DNA of 64,000 nt, from the NCBI GenBank assembly GCA_963082975.1, contig OY720346.1, positions 28,328,720 to 28,392,719 of the forward strand. Reading direction: 5' to 3'. Below, piece after piece: positions 45,790-58,490 of this stretch (positions are counted from its first letter, which is position 1; every line of letters begins with the position of its first letter). Made by a program: the position numbers and the translations under genes. The notes beneath the pieces are model-generated. The model saw nothing but the letters and a program-made list of their open reading frames with translations. It was not told where the DNA came from and ran no database searches. This stretch comes from Labia minor. Lineage: Eukaryota; Arthropoda; Insecta; Dermaptera; Spongiphoridae.

Positions 45790-47455
45790 TATTATTATAT
45801 TATTTATATCTAACTGCTCCCAGAGACATAGTGAGAGGATTGGGAACTATATTTTATATTTATTTATATTATGAATAATGTTTTTGTTAGTTGATAGTTT
45901 ATATTTAATTTTGATTGTAATTTGAAATAACGTGAAATTTAATTATTTTCCAGAAATAATAAAATCGGTTATCAAAATTGCATATATATAAAAAGAACTA
46001 TTTGACTTCGGAAAACTTAAAAATTATTAATATACTATTATTATTATTTATTATCTTATATTAAAATCTAAGGAAAATATCGATTATGTATACTCTTAAA
46101 TTTCAATTTCAGTCTTGAAGAATTTATAGTTTTGCTTAAGAAGGTTTTTTTATTTTTAATTCAGAGAAAAAACTTTAAAGTTTGTATTTTCATTCAAATT
46201 TGATTTTTTGAATTTTCATATTATTCATATATATTTATAATTCTAAAACAAATTTTAAAATGAAAATAATATATATACTAGTATATATAACAACTTCCTG
46301 AACAGTACTTTTTTAAACATTCTATGTACATTACCAATTTTCCCATAACTAATATACCGGTATATTCTATTTAAATAAAAAAATGATTTTAAAGTTAATT
46401 TAAATAATCTGAAATCATTTTATTTCAATTATAATCGAAAAGTCGTTATTTAGAATATTGTATATGTATAATTCTAACATTCATTCTATGTAATAATAAT
46501 TTAAATAGAAATAATTTCAACTTGCAAACTCATACAGATTGCATTCATTTATTACAATGAAATGCGATATAACTTCATTCTTCTTCATTTATTTTAATTA
46601 AATGATCTCAAATTTTTCATCATCATGTTCATCCTTAATAATACTTGAATAAAATAGATCTCTAACGAAAACTTAATAATATAATTAGTTATTTATTTAA
46701 TAATAATAATATTAGTAACCTGGTGCAATTGCCTCTCACTTCTCTTTAATTTTGACATAATGATCTAAAGAAATGTAATATATAATTCATATCATATATT
46801 TATAATTATTATTTATGGATAATCAATTTCAAAAATATCAAAAATAAAATTTTATTAATTTTACAAAATTATCATATTTATATTTGAATGTTAGCAAATA
46901 TTGAAATTATTTTTACAAACATTTAATTGAATTCCATTAAGTTTAATACATAATTTCTATTATATTTTAACTATATAATTTTTTCATTAATAAGTTATTA
47001 ACAACACAGAGGTACTTATTTTTTTTAATTTATGTTTTTCGTTACTATGATAATTTTATTGGTATTACTATTAATTATTTTGTTTGTTTTTAATTTGTCA
47101 TTAATATCGAATATTTATTTTATAAGAATAATTTAAATTTAAATTAAGTTACGAAATTATTATATAATAGTTAGTAAAAAGAAATACATATAAATAAATA
47201 AATTTCAACTATCCATATGAAAAGGTGATTTTTAATTTTTGTAATAATATTTTTAGGAGGAATGGGAAATCACTATTTAAAAAAACCTTGCTATCTCTTT
47301 CGAATTATTGAAAAATTACCATAAAATAACGTATAACTGATATTCTAACCATATATATACATCCGCCCATGAATTTTTATAAATGTAAAAACGAATAAAA
47401 ATCTTTTTTTTGTAAATTCTTTTTCTTGGTAAAGAAATTAAATTAACAGTGAAAA
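44680..47455. other. AT-rich DNA with TA microsatellites
   Basis: TA repeats at 44696-44727 and 45752-45784. A small island at 45410-45560 holds TTGACGCACTCGCTGGCGCC. The rest is A/T-rich with no gene. Confidence 0.5.
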
Positions 47456-47770
47456 AGAGAGAATGAGAGGTGGTTATTCCAGTTCATGTATCTCCTTCTC
47501 ATCCTTTCCATGGATGGATATTTCGCCATAAGAGCTTAAATTACCATTGAAATTGCCATGCCCTTTTTATGCAATGAAGAATGAAGATATCGAATCATCA
47601 TTTAATGAAAGCGGATTTTTTTGAAATGGTTGTGGTGAGAGAAAGAGTGGGGAGGTAGAGGGATTTTAGGGAAGGAGAGACCCAATATCCCAGCATCCGC
47701 CCCTGGGCATTTCCTATCATTAATTATATAATTAGGGTTAGTTTCACTTTTACTTCGTCTCTATTTCTCT
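47456..47770. other. GC-richer island
   Basis: Mixed sequence including TTTCCATGGATGGATATTTCG, CTTTTTATGCAATG and CCAGCATCCGCCCCTGGGC. No long frame is open. A CT repeat follows at 47868-47886. It is probably conserved non-coding or regulatory sequence. Confidence 0.3.
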
Positions 47771-48069
47771 GTTCTACGATTAAAGCAACATATCAATAAA
47801 AAATATTATAATAAAATTAACCTAACGTAGTAGTTTTATGTAAAGGAAATAGGTAATTATTAATATCTCTCTCTCTCTCTCTCTCTATGTATATATATAT
47901 ATACTCACACAACTAAAGGATAGCCCTTGAACAATTTATGGGTTATATTTCACAAAAATGTAACTTATTTTTTTATTTTAAAACAAATATTTATTTTTAT
48001 AATAATATGTATATAAATAAAATTTAAATATTTGATTAAAACTTGATTTTATTTTTTAAAATTTGCTAA
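47771..48069. other. AT-rich DNA with CT and TA repeats
   Basis: CT repeat at 47868-47886 followed by a TA run. Nothing else is seen. Confidence 0.5.
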
Positions 48070-48655
48070 TATTCTATCTCTGTGACTCTATGGAACTCGA
48101 AAGAGTTCTTGGCCGCAGCAACCACACCCCTCCAAGTATTCCTATTCTGAGCCACAACCCTCCAGTCCCTATCCTCTCCAATCTCTCTCACATCCTTTCC
48201 CACATTATCCACTCACCGTGTCCTTGGTCTTCCAAGTGGACGTTTCCCACTCGGTCTCCCTACTAATATATTTTTTGCCATTTTCTCCCATTCTAGCCAC
48301 GTGTCCTGCCTAACTATATCTGAAGATGCATAGAAGTCATGCAATTCCTCCTTATGCAATCTTCGCCATTTCCCAGTGACCTCATCTTTCTTTGGCTCAT
48401 ATAAATGCTTCGCAGAATCCTATTCTCAAATACTCTAAATCTACTCTCGTCACCTAAGGTCATAGACCATGTCTCACATTCATATAATACAACCGGTAAA
48501 ATAATTGTTTTATATATTTGAACTTTTATCCCCTTTGATAATAATTTTGATGTGATAAGCCCCTTTATTGCATGATAACAGGCATTTCCCGATTGTAACC
48601 TCGCTTTAAACCATCTCGAATATTATTATCTCTCGTTATCACAGAACCTAAGTAT
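48070..48655 (-). pseudogene. 5'-truncated LINE: C-terminus of endonuclease-reverse transcriptase
   Basis: The minus strand encodes, with few breaks, the end of a non-LTR retrotransposon polyprotein. It begins LGSVITRDNNI, then KGLITSKLLSKGIKVQIYKT, ILPVVLYECETWSM, FENRILRSIYEPK, SGKRPLGRPRTRW and DWRVVAQNRNTWRGVV. These are typical of the region after the reverse-transcriptase domain. Catalytic motifs lie upstream and are missing, so only the last third or less remains, as expected from incomplete reverse transcription. An ATG-to-stop plus-strand frame here (48063-48266) is its antisense shadow. Confidence 0.8.
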
Positions 48656-49513
48656 TAAAATTTTTCTACATTTTCAAATTCTATATCTTATATATTAAGA
48701 CTTTGTGTGTTAATACTATTTGCTAATATTATAAAAAAAATATAATTGAATCATTTAACTATTATATTTTATGAAAAATTAATTATTTTTATTTAAATTA
48801 AAATTTCCCAAATAAATTTAAATATATTAATGAAAATAAAATAATATAAAAAATTAATTATATAAATGAATAAATTGATTGAATTTTATTGATTTTTATT
48901 TTAATTCATCAAATGCGGTGCTTGAAACCATGCAAGTAAAGTCAAAAGGTAAAAAAATATTCATGAATTTATATAGGTTTATGATAGTAAAGTACGCGAT
49001 ATATCAATTAAATATAATTAATAAATAATTATAAATAATAATAAATAGAAAAGTGAATATTGATTTGTAAATATTTTAGTGAAATTGAGATGATTGAATA
49101 TGTGACCGGCGTAATGCTTGTTACTTATTGTGTTGAACGGGTTGTGGACAACAAGGGGCTATCATTCGGTGCGCAATAATAAATTCTTTTTTTTTAACAT
49201 TTTATTTTATAAATAAAATTAAAATAAATTTATAATAGTGAAATATATATTTATATTATAATAAATCGAGAATTGTTACACTTTCTTTAAGCAATGTTGT
49301 ATATAATTTTTTAATTATCAAGTACAATAAAGCAAATTAATTAATATTTTTTTTAACTAATAAATAATTAACGTATTTTACTTTTTCGAAAAAAGTAATA
49401 ATTAATGATTATAGATTATCGAAATCAAAGCTTTCATTAACATTTACTTGTCAATTTATTTCATTATATATTATATTAAATTTGTGAACTATTTTGTAGT
49501 TTATATATTTCAG
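48656..49513. other. AT-rich DNA
   Basis: A/T-rich with a mixed patch at 49085-49180 (GTGACCGGCG, GTTGAACGGGTTGTGG). No gene is seen. Confidence 0.5.
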
Positions 49514-49627
49514 CTGCTCTCTAAAGAAATTGACAAGGAAGCCAAACATCACTTTTTGGTCAGCCGAGGAATGAAGAAGAAACGGGGCAGGGAAGGAAAG
49601 AAAAGAAGGTGGGAGGTGGCACACTGA
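49514..49627 (+). CDS. Candidate terminal exon with basic tail
   Basis: A T-rich run ending TATATTTCAG (AG at 49512-49513) is followed by 37 codons and TGA at 49625-49627. The product begins LLSKEIDKEAKHHF and continues into a Lys/Arg-rich GMKKKRGREGKKRRW segment. An internal donor AAG|GTGGGA at 49608 is a possible alternative end. Basic tails like this could be a nuclear localisation signal. There is no match to a known family. Confidence 0.3.
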   Translation: MLSKEIDKEAKHHFLVSRGMKKKRGREGKKRRWEVAH

Positions 49628-49810
49628 TCATGCATGACTTGCATTGAAGAATACACAAACACAGAGACACAAAAATGCATTCTATGGTTGGGTTCTAGCT
49701 CTCCAAAATACATTCAAACGCCTTGTTCAGCATAGCAATTGTGTTTCATTCTTACCCACTCCCTCCCCGCCACCCCTTCAACCGTGTCTTTTATAGACAA
49801 GATGAAAAGG
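49628..49810. other. Rest of island after candidate exon
   Basis: Mixed sequence (GATCATGCATGACTTGCATT, CACTCCCTCCCCGCCACC) continuing the island. No poly-A signal in consensus form was found close by. Confidence 0.3.
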
Positions 49811-49855
49811 TGTTTCTGAAATATAGAATTTTTATGAAAAAAATATTATTAAAAA

Positions 49856-49904
<49 letters not shown>

Positions 49905-51347
49905 TTTTTTTAAAAATATTATCATATAAATAATTAAAGGTCAGAAATTAATTAATTTAGTTTTTTCTTTTTTTTAAATATATTTATTTAAATTATTTAC
50001 TGAAGAAGAGTCTGTACAATTTTCTATAAGATTCCAAACACATTTTTCAAGATTCTCTCCAATTTATTCTAATAAATATCAAGAATTCTCTGGGCAAACA
50101 GTGTGGTCATAAATTTAATAAAAGATTAAAGGTATCTTGTTCTAAGTTTGTATGTAAGTGTGTATGTATATAGCTATACAAATTGATGATAAGTAAAGGA
50201 TTGTAATAAAATTTAGTATATAAATATTAATTATTTAATATCAGGAGACGAACAGTAGCATATATATTTTATGTATATTATTTATAAAATTTAAATAAAA
50301 ATCCCAAAATATTCTGTATAAGAAAATTCTATGTTATGATTGAATATCTTTGTAAACATTAAATTTTGTTTATTTTATTATTGATATCATGCAAATTTGC
50401 AGATTTCTAAATAGACAGAAACTAGAGGAGAGCATCATATTACTTTAATTTTTTGTCAGAAATAATATATATCTTAAAAATACAAATTATATTTAAAATG
50501 GAATTTTAATTGATATATGATATTATTGAAAAGTTTTCTTTGTAATTTTAGACTACAATCTTTGCTGATTTATAATCCTGATTATGATAATAAATTGCAA
50601 ACTGTATAATATAATTATCAAAATGTGAAATAATTTAAAATATTATATATACTATTATATACTATATGAATCACCTGTTAATTAAATTTAGATAACAATT
50701 AATACATTATATTAATAATGGTTAATCAATTGAATTGTTACAAACTAAAAGGTTAGTTGTAATTTTTGAAGGTTTTGAATTATTGGCTTAGCATTTATAT
50801 ATTCCCTAAACTATTACTTATACACTATATACTAAAGCAATCTTCTCTCGGGGAGGGGGGACTTTTCATTATATTAATTAAACTTAATAATAATAATCAT
50901 CCAAATCAACATATAATAATTTGAGAGTGAATCAGTATTTTTAACTCCTAAAAAAATTTATTCCAACGATTCATTTATAAAAAAACTAAAATCTGAAAAT
51001 GTAAATTTGACAAAAGGTCCAAAAATGAATATGGATGGATTAATTGCGAAAAAGGCCTTAAGAGAGCTCAACAATTAATTTAAAGTTGAGAGAAAGAACA
51101 GACAAAGAAGAGAAGTTTAAGAAATTGTCGAAAGAAAAGAAAAATTTTGATTTAATGAAATAAATGTTGGATTGAATATCCATGTTAAATAAAAAATTTC
51201 AATGTTGTATCAATTATAGCTTTTGTGCTAATTTTGACCACCCTTTACTCATAAAACATAAAGTAATGTTCGAGAGTTTTAAAGATTGAAAAGAGCATAA
51301 ATTTAAGATTTATGATGGATTTTTTTAAAAATATAATTTAAAAGTAA

Positions 51348-51383
<36 letters not shown>

Positions 51384-52054
51384 AATATAAAATAACATTT
51401 ATTTTATAATGATAATAAATAATGAAAATTGTTATTATAATATTAATCAATAAAAGTTTTAAGATATAGATGCATATATAATTTTATATTAATATAAAAA
51501 CAAAAAGTCATATTAAATTAAAATATCTATTATGCGATCACTTAACATTCCACCTGTCCTTTTAAATCATATTATAAATGTTTTATTTTTTTGATTTCTT
51601 TCTCCTGTTTAATAAATAGACACGTGTTGTTTAATATGTATATAAGAATACAATCAACTATGCAATCCAGGAAACAGTTTTACAAATAATCAATTTGCAA
51701 ATAAGATAAATAAAATTTCATTATTTATTAACTATATTTGCATTGCAATTTTTATTATTTTTATTAAAATTATGGTATTAAAGTGAATAATCAGAAAACT
51801 ATTTTGTTTAATTAGGTAATGAAGGAAAACAAAATAAAATGAATAAGACACACACATAAACCCATTCTGAGAATTTTTTTTTCAAAAAGTATTATATTTG
51901 CTTTACATTAAAATTAAATTTACTGCGAATGTGTGTGTGTGTGTGGGGGGGGGGGGTGATAGGTTATGAAGTATAATTTAAAATTATAAAAATATATATA
52001 AAAGAATGAGGAAAGTAGGAATATGAAATTGTGCTTTAAAATATATTGCTGATC

Positions 52055-52085
<31 letters not shown>

Positions 52086-52205
52086 TTAAATTTATAAAAA
52101 CTAATAGGAATTACTTAATTAATTATCATGAAAGGTTGTATAAAAAATTAAATGTACTTTATTACATTATTTTTTCTTCTTATTATTATAATAATAAAGT
52201 GATTT
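49811..52205. other. AT-rich DNA with microsatellites
   Basis: TA repeats at 49857-49900, 51351-51381 and 52058-52083; a GT repeat running into poly-G at about 51932-51957. Near 50130-50220 a TGTATGTAAGTGTGTATG array followed by AAATTTAGTATATAAA resembles the core of families A and B, perhaps an ancient relic. No gene is seen. Confidence 0.5.
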
Positions 52206-52500
52206 CAGTGGCATAAAATTTTATAAAGAATATTAAATAAAAAAGGAGAAAGATAGAGAAGAAGGGGAGGTGGAAGAAGATCAGCTGTTACAATCACGAT
52301 GGTCCAGTCATGCGGGTCTTTGTGGAATCTCCCTAATCGTTTGTCAGCCTGCATCGTTTGATCGGATTTCACTTAACCTTTTGTTTGTCTTCATCCACCC
52401 CAATAGAACGGGTGAAGGAGGAGGGCAGAGAAGGGAGAAAAAAAAGGACGAATTCAAGTGCAATGGAAATCAGTTTTGTAACTACTAAACTTTCTATGAG
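52206..52500 (+). other. Island with an 80-codon open frame
   Basis: A plus-strand frame is open from about 52239 to TAA near 52486. It starts with an acidic/basic low-complexity segment, passes through WSSHAGLCGISLIVCQPASF and ends in a Gly/Lys-rich tail. It contains no ATG at its start, so it would need splicing. No domain is recognised. It could be an exon or chance in a purine-rich island. Confidence 0.2.
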
Positions 52501-53619
52501 ATCAATTGTTTAAATAAGAATAAGTTTATCCAAGTGGAAAAGCGATAAAAGGGTTTTATATTTTTTTAAAATGTTTTTTTTTTTATAATTTGGAAATATG
52601 AAAAAAAAAATTGTAAAAACTATAATAAACATATGGAATTTATTTATTTGTTCAAATACACAAATTTATAAGATAAGTATTCATAATAACTCATAAATTA
52701 AAAAAAAAATGATCAAATTCTTCTATATAAATTTTTAAAATAGTAATAATTAATTCAGACATTTGTGAAATGTCTCAAAAGAATGTATCAAAAGAATATT
52801 ATAAAAGAAAAAATTTAATTTAATTAATTAAGTATTAAATTTACTAAGGAGAAATGGACAAATTTTATGATTTATGTAATATAAACGCGAAAATTAATTT
52901 TAACGAAATTTTAAATTTGAGTTTAGATTTTAATAATGAAGACATTGATTCGTTACCAGAATGAATGTTAACATAGAGTATTTCCAACATTTCCTTAAGT
53001 ATATTATAATAGATGTTTAAAATTAAGGAAAAGACTTGATTATTGAACTTAAATATTATCATTTTTTTATATATATATATACTATATAGATATAGTCGTA
53101 CAATAAATAAATAATTAATTTTCAACTTTTCATAAATAAATTTATTTTCTTTTTCAATTGATTTAAATTGACATATATTTGGTAAAGAAAAAAAAATGTA
53201 TTTTATATGTTAATGAACGATAAAAATGATGTTTACTCATCGATAATAATATTAATAAATAATTTTAATATACATTCATCACGAAAAGAAGAAAAAAAAA
53301 GAAAAATTGATTTGACGAATCCATTTAAGGAATAAATATAATAAGAAAAAAATGATATCAGAGTTCAATTCAGAGTGGCTTTTTGATTAGATACAATTAT
53401 GGTGCTCTTCTATGAGTCAGCTAAAAGGAATTAATATAAATATTATATATATAAATGAGAGCATGGGTCCCATTACTTTCATTAATGAAATTTGTTAATA
53501 AAGAAATGCAAAATAATGCAAAAAAATTAATTAAATATTTAATCTTAATTTAAATACAAAATGATTTTCTAATTAAAAAAAAAATTTTTCTTATGTTAAA
53601 TATTTTAAATGTAAAATTA
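52501..53619. other. AT-rich DNA
   Basis: A/T-rich; the 86-codon minus frame at 52865-53125 is A/T-driven and rejected. Confidence 0.5.
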
Positions 53620-54102
53620 CGGGTGTTCAAAGTATTCTCGGTAACGGGGCAATTTAGCAGTGACGAAGGGATTTAAATTAATTCAGTTGGTAACGACACT
53701 CCCTGAGAACATAACCTCAAAATTTCATTTATTTATCATTAGTATCGTTGGTGTAAGAAGACCAGAATGACTGATGCGACAATGTTGAGAAAAATGTTTT
53801 GAGGAAATAAAGCATACACCTTACAGTCCAGACCTTGCCCCTAGTGATTACTTCTTGTTCCCCAACCTAAAAAAAAGATCTTCGTGGAAAACGTTTTTCT
53901 GACGATGAAAAGTTGAAAGTGGCAATAACGCACATTTTGAGGACAAGGAGGAAAAATATTTTTTAGAGGGAATTTAAAAGCTAGTTTCCCGAGCAAACAA
54001 GTGTATTGAGGTTATGGGGGACTACATTGAAAAATAAATTTTAGTTAGAAGTTACTGCATTTTCCTTCATACCTACACCGAGAATACTTTGAACACCCCT
54101 CG
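53620..54102 (+). mobile_element. Decayed, internally deleted mariner element
   Basis: Both ends carry the inverted repeat GTGTTCAAAGTATTCTCGG, and TA flanks the element (53618-53619 and 54103-54104). It is 483 bp, far short of the usual 1.3 kb. Inside, from about 53818, the plus strand encodes HTPYSPDLAPSDYFLFPNLK, the mariner C-terminal motif with the third catalytic aspartate, then breaks by frameshift near 53885. The remaining pieces resemble the end of a mariner transposase. The first two catalytic aspartates are gone. Confidence 0.88.
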
Positions 54103-54249
54103 TACTATTGATAGGACATTCTAATATTTTTTTTTTAAATCTGTTTACAATAATTTGGAAAATGTTTGAATATTTCAATATAACTAATATAATCCTTTGG
54201 TTATTATATTAATAGCATATTAAATTCAATAATTTTTTTTAATATTTAC

Positions 54250-54353
54250 CCCATTTATTATTATTGTCTTTCTTTAATTCCTTCAGGTGAATTTTTTTCT
54301 CTCTGGAATTGTGAGGTCAAGGCAATCTTGCGCTATGCAAATTATCGGCCGGT

Positions 54354-54389
<36 letters not shown>

Positions 54390-54540
54390 GGTGGAGAACA
54401 TATACAAAGAAAAGCAGGATGAAAATTTGCCTGAGGGATTAATGGACAAACCGGTCTCATGTATAAAGGCCGAAGTCAACTAACATTGCTTGCTAGATGA
54501 ATGAGCAAATAAGCCAACAACTAAATGTCAACTTCCAAAG
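54250..54540 (+). other. Island with juxtaposed acceptor and donor
   Basis: TTGTCTTTCTTTAATTCCTTCAG ends at 54286 and is followed at once by GTGAAT. The acceptor half is strong, the donor half moderate. It is a possible plus-strand ratchet site or exon start. A TA repeat lies at 54357-54386, then mixed sequence (54395-54535) without a long frame. Confidence 0.3.
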
Positions 54541-55347
54541 CAACATTTTTTTTTTGTATTTTTTGTTTAATATCCAACGTTGATTTTTTTAAATAAATTA
54601 AAAAAAATCATCTAAGTATACAGGTCTATATTATTAATAAATTTTAAGGTTGAATATAATATTGAATATAAAAATAATTTAAGTTATTTTTATTTAATGA
54701 TTAAAATGTACTATGTGAATCCTAATTTGTAAAATATTGTTGGGTTAGATTCTATGTAATTCATAACGGATTTCTATATTAAAACTATCAAATTTAAATT
54801 TGGCTTTTTTATAAACAATTTGAAAAAAAAATTGGTATGGTATGTAAATATAAAAAATATAAAATGATGACTATTTAAGTACAATTCCCTGTAGTATATA
54901 AAAGATTTCATATTTTAGTCATTTTAGTTTTTATTTAATCAATAAAATTTAAATAAAATCGTATTTAAAATTGTGTTAAAATTTTTTATTTTATTTTTTT
55001 ATTAATTTTTTTTTTTTAATCTTAATATTATTTTATAATTAATTAATTTTATTTCTGGAAATATATAAAACGATATTTTTTTTTAAGTTCCTCTCAAAAA
55101 GTTGATAAACCTCTTTAATATATATTTATATAACTTTTAATATATTTAAAAAAATACAATTAAAAAATATAAATTAGCATTTACGATTATGTTATAAAAA
55201 TTCTTGAATTTCCAATAAAAAAAAATATTGTTTAATTGGTAGAGGAGAGGATAAGAGAAAGAAAAATGGCCCATATAACTAAATTGTTACTGGTATAATT
55301 AAGAATTGTCAAATTATATTTTGTGGTATGTTAAAAGCACTAGAATT

Positions 55348-55384
<37 letters not shown>

Positions 55385-55750
55385 TATTATACGAAATGTA
55401 AATGTGTTTATGATCTTGTAAATGGCCTTAGGTATTTTTAAAGACACGTACTAGGAGGAATTTTAAACTGAAAAATAGAATTAATTATTAATGAGTATTT
55501 ACTTGTAAAACAAAAAAAAAGTGAGACAAGTGGCTTATTAGAAATGTAGGTATCAAAGCAAAGTTTAATCAATTAAAATTTTTAATTTAAAAAATGGTAT
55601 AATTTTGAAATTCAATGATAATACTTATATTATAAAATAATCATTAATTGAAAATCAAGATATATATAATATTATACAAGCAATGCTTATTATAAAATAG
55701 ACATAACGGCACATTAATAAATTGAATATAACATTTGGCAGAAGGCCTCC
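54541..55750. other. AT-rich DNA
   Basis: A/T-rich with poly-T runs and a TA repeat at 55354-55381. No gene is seen. Confidence 0.5.
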
Positions 55751-56165
55751 TCTGTGTTTGCATTAATCCATATGTAATCTAATAATTATTTGCTTGTTTT
55801 CTAATATGAAATTTATTTTTCCACTCAGCTGGGGTTGTCTTGACTCCTTTTTTTTATCATCATTTGCAAACAGATAATAAAGACACTTGATCTTTTATCT
55901 ATCTTTAGATGTCTAATCTAGTAATGTGTGCGTTTTTATAATATATACGTTAGCAAGGAGAAGATTATTTTGCCCATTTTTTGTTATGATGTCATCTTAC
56001 TGGCATGATCCAGTTGTATTGGATGCATCATGATTCTGAATCAATATCTTTCATCTCTCTTAGCATGGCGTTTAATTAATGCCCCATTGCTGTTTGACCA
56101 TCATCAATTGACCCATGAGTGAGTAACCATCAAGACAGTCGTCATTGCCATTTGAAATAAAATCA
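55751..56165. promoter_or_regulatory. Long conserved-looking non-coding island
   Basis: About 400 bases of mixed sequence without open frames. Homeodomain-type GTTTAATTAATG (56070-56081) is followed by CCCCATTGCTG; GATGTCATC, TGCATCATGATTC and CATCAATTGACC also occur. Such motif-dense, frame-free blocks between A/T-rich stretches are typical of developmental enhancers. This is inferred from appearance only. Confidence 0.3.
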
Positions 56166-56545
56166 AAAATAATAAAAAATACAAATTAATACGACACCAC
56201 TATATTATTTTCATTTATATAATCCAATATTAATAATAATAATAATAATAAATCAATTGATATTATTATAAATAATATAATAGATATTTTTAATTTCAAG
56301 AAATTATAGTTATTGTAATCTTATCCAAAAGAGTTGTTATTTGGTTATTTTGAATTGAAAAGTAACAATCAAATCTCATATAATTTTTATAATCATTTAT
56401 TGATTATAAGTATTCTTTTATAAACTATAATATTCATTTTTTTATTGAAATTAAATATATTATTAGATTGGATGAAGGAAATGTGGTACAGTGATGTCTT
56501 ACTATTTTTTTCAAATTATGGTTCGAATTAAATTGCCTGCCCTTT
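56166..56545. other. AT-rich DNA
   Basis: A/T-rich with an AAT repeat near 56230-56250. Confidence 0.5.
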
Positions 56546-56649
56546 GAATATATATTATATAAATAAAGTTAGAATCGTTAGAATATATATTATATAAATA
56601 AAGTTAGAATCGTTAGAATATATATTATATAAATAAAGTTAGAATCGTA
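56546..56649. repeat. Minisatellite, three 35-bp units
   Basis: Three head-to-tail copies at 56546, 56581 and 56616 of a unit containing AATAAAGTTAGAATCG; the copies are identical except that the last lacks the final base. Perfect identity implies recent expansion. Confidence 0.92.
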
Positions 56650-57101
56650 ATCATCAAGAGGATTCCAATGGAAAATAAGTATTAGATACATTTATCTCGA
56701 ATCGGGGAAGAAAGATCGATTGACAATTAATTATAGGATGAACTACAAAATGTCAATTTTATAATAATTTTCGTGTATGTTTCTCAAATTTGGATTATAA
56801 AATTTTATCTCGTAATATGGGATATACTTTTAGCTCAAATGAATATATATATAATATTATCTTTGATTTATTATCATTTCAATTTGTATTTAGGTCAATT
56901 GATATATATCATTGTTTTGTAAGTTCATTGACTGCTTTTATGAAAATGAAAAGCACGTCTTTCGTAAAAACAAGAAAATATATAAAAAAAAAATTTTTTT
57001 AAAAATTCCCAAAAGATTTCTATCTACCTTCTCTACTTTTAATTTTGCTTAATTAAATTAATAAAATTATAACTTTGTTGTCACACTCATATTGTTTTTT
57101 T
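56650..57101. other. AT-rich DNA
   Basis: A/T-rich with a mixed patch at 56650-56740. A 70-codon plus frame (56790-57002) has no domain. Confidence 0.45.
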
Positions 57102-57872
57102 ACCGACCGACGATAGTAAGGGAGGTATTGTTTTCACACCAAATTTCACATGTGGAGATTTTTACATATCTCCACGAATCATGCATTTTCTAAACAGAAA
57201 AAAGTATTTTTAGCATGATGTCTGTCCGTCCGTCTGTCCGTCTGTCCGTCCGTATAGATGTGTACAGCCTGAACGGCTCAACCGATTTTGATGAAATTTG
57301 GTATATTTACTTAATGCATCAGTGGGATGAATTGATCAACTTTTGGTGCAAATCAGGAAACAGGAAGTCGTAGTATTAGCGATCGACGATAGGAAGGGAA
57401 GGGTTATTTTCACACCAAATTTCACATTAGGAGATTTTTTTACATATCACCACGAATGTATTGGTTTTATTCTCGGGAAAAATCATCTTCATTATGTTTT
57501 TCTTAATTTAAAATTATATGACGTCACAGCCTCGGGTAACGCCGGGCAACGCCGGCTACTTCAGTTATATATTATAAATAAAATAAAATTAAAAATATTT
57601 ATGTTATATCATGCACTTTGTATTGGTTTTATCCTCGAGAAAAATCATATTTATTAGTTTTTTCTTAATTTAAAATTATATCACGTCATCCAGCCATTCA
57701 TGACGTCACCGCCTGGACTTACATATATATTATAAATAAAATAAAATTAAAAATATTTATGTTATATCCATATCTGTTTTTTATTACATTAATAGATATA
57801 TTAAAATTATTTGAAATTGTTTCTGTAGCTGGAAATTAATTTACTTCAAACCGTCGGTCGGTTCGGACCTGG
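57102..57872 (+). mobile_element. Family A element A4 with internal duplications
   Basis: Starts ACCGACCGACGATAG and reaches AACCGTCGGTCGGTTCGGAC at about 57848-57867, but the terminal hairpin is broken after ACCTGG. The 5' stem is perfect (57152-57159 with 57168-57175). It has the second head near 57381 and a further duplicated segment: a stretch containing ATAAAATAAAATTAAAAATA occurs near 57582 and 57737, each preceded by TTTTCTTAATTTAAAATTAT. At about 57535-57567 GCCGGGCAACGCCGGC and TACTTCAG resemble the 3' end of another Helitron-like family. A 104-codon frame (57343-57657) is repeat-derived. Confidence 0.75.
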
Positions 57873-58490
57873 TTTAATCTGGTATAATAATTTCGTTTTC
57901 TTATGTATACCATCATCTTATTTAACATTTAGGCATTAGAGAATTATTATTTTATTTAAAATATCTAAACTTATTATATAAAGGATAAAAATATAAACCT
58001 TCAATATATATATTATACTTTATATATATAAATCTTTCTCTTTCTGATTTAGAAAATAAATTTAGTGGTTTTTATAGAATTCGAATATTATAGATATCTT
58101 TTATTTGAAAAATCTGTGTATTTATGTCTCATTGTACTAGGAAATTCATTTGGCTTGTATTTATTTTTAAGAAAATAAAAAAAAAAAAAATTCAAGTAAC
58201 TTAATAATCAAACTTTTTTGGAAAATATAAGAATAAAAAATTTTTAATGGTGAATATTATTAACATTTTATTATTGTTATTATTACGTTATGTTAAGGGT
58301 AGTAATTTTTAATTTTACTTAACTATTAACTTTCAATAATTTTTAATGTACTTACTTGATTTTTAATATCTGGTATTATTATTTTTGTGGTTATTTATTA
58401 TGTCATTTAGTCAAATGAGACATTGGATTGATAATATCAATTGATTTGTTAAAGGCATATCATACATAGGTATATTCATACATAAAAGGG
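57873..58490. other. AT-rich DNA
   Basis: A/T-rich; nothing else is seen. Confidence 0.5.

Noticed and set aside
48063..48266. 67-codon plus-strand Pro/Ser-rich frame
   Set aside because: Antisense of the LINE reverse-transcriptase tail.
57343..57657. 104-codon open frame
   Set aside because: Lies entirely within a family A copy with internal duplications; other copies break the frame.
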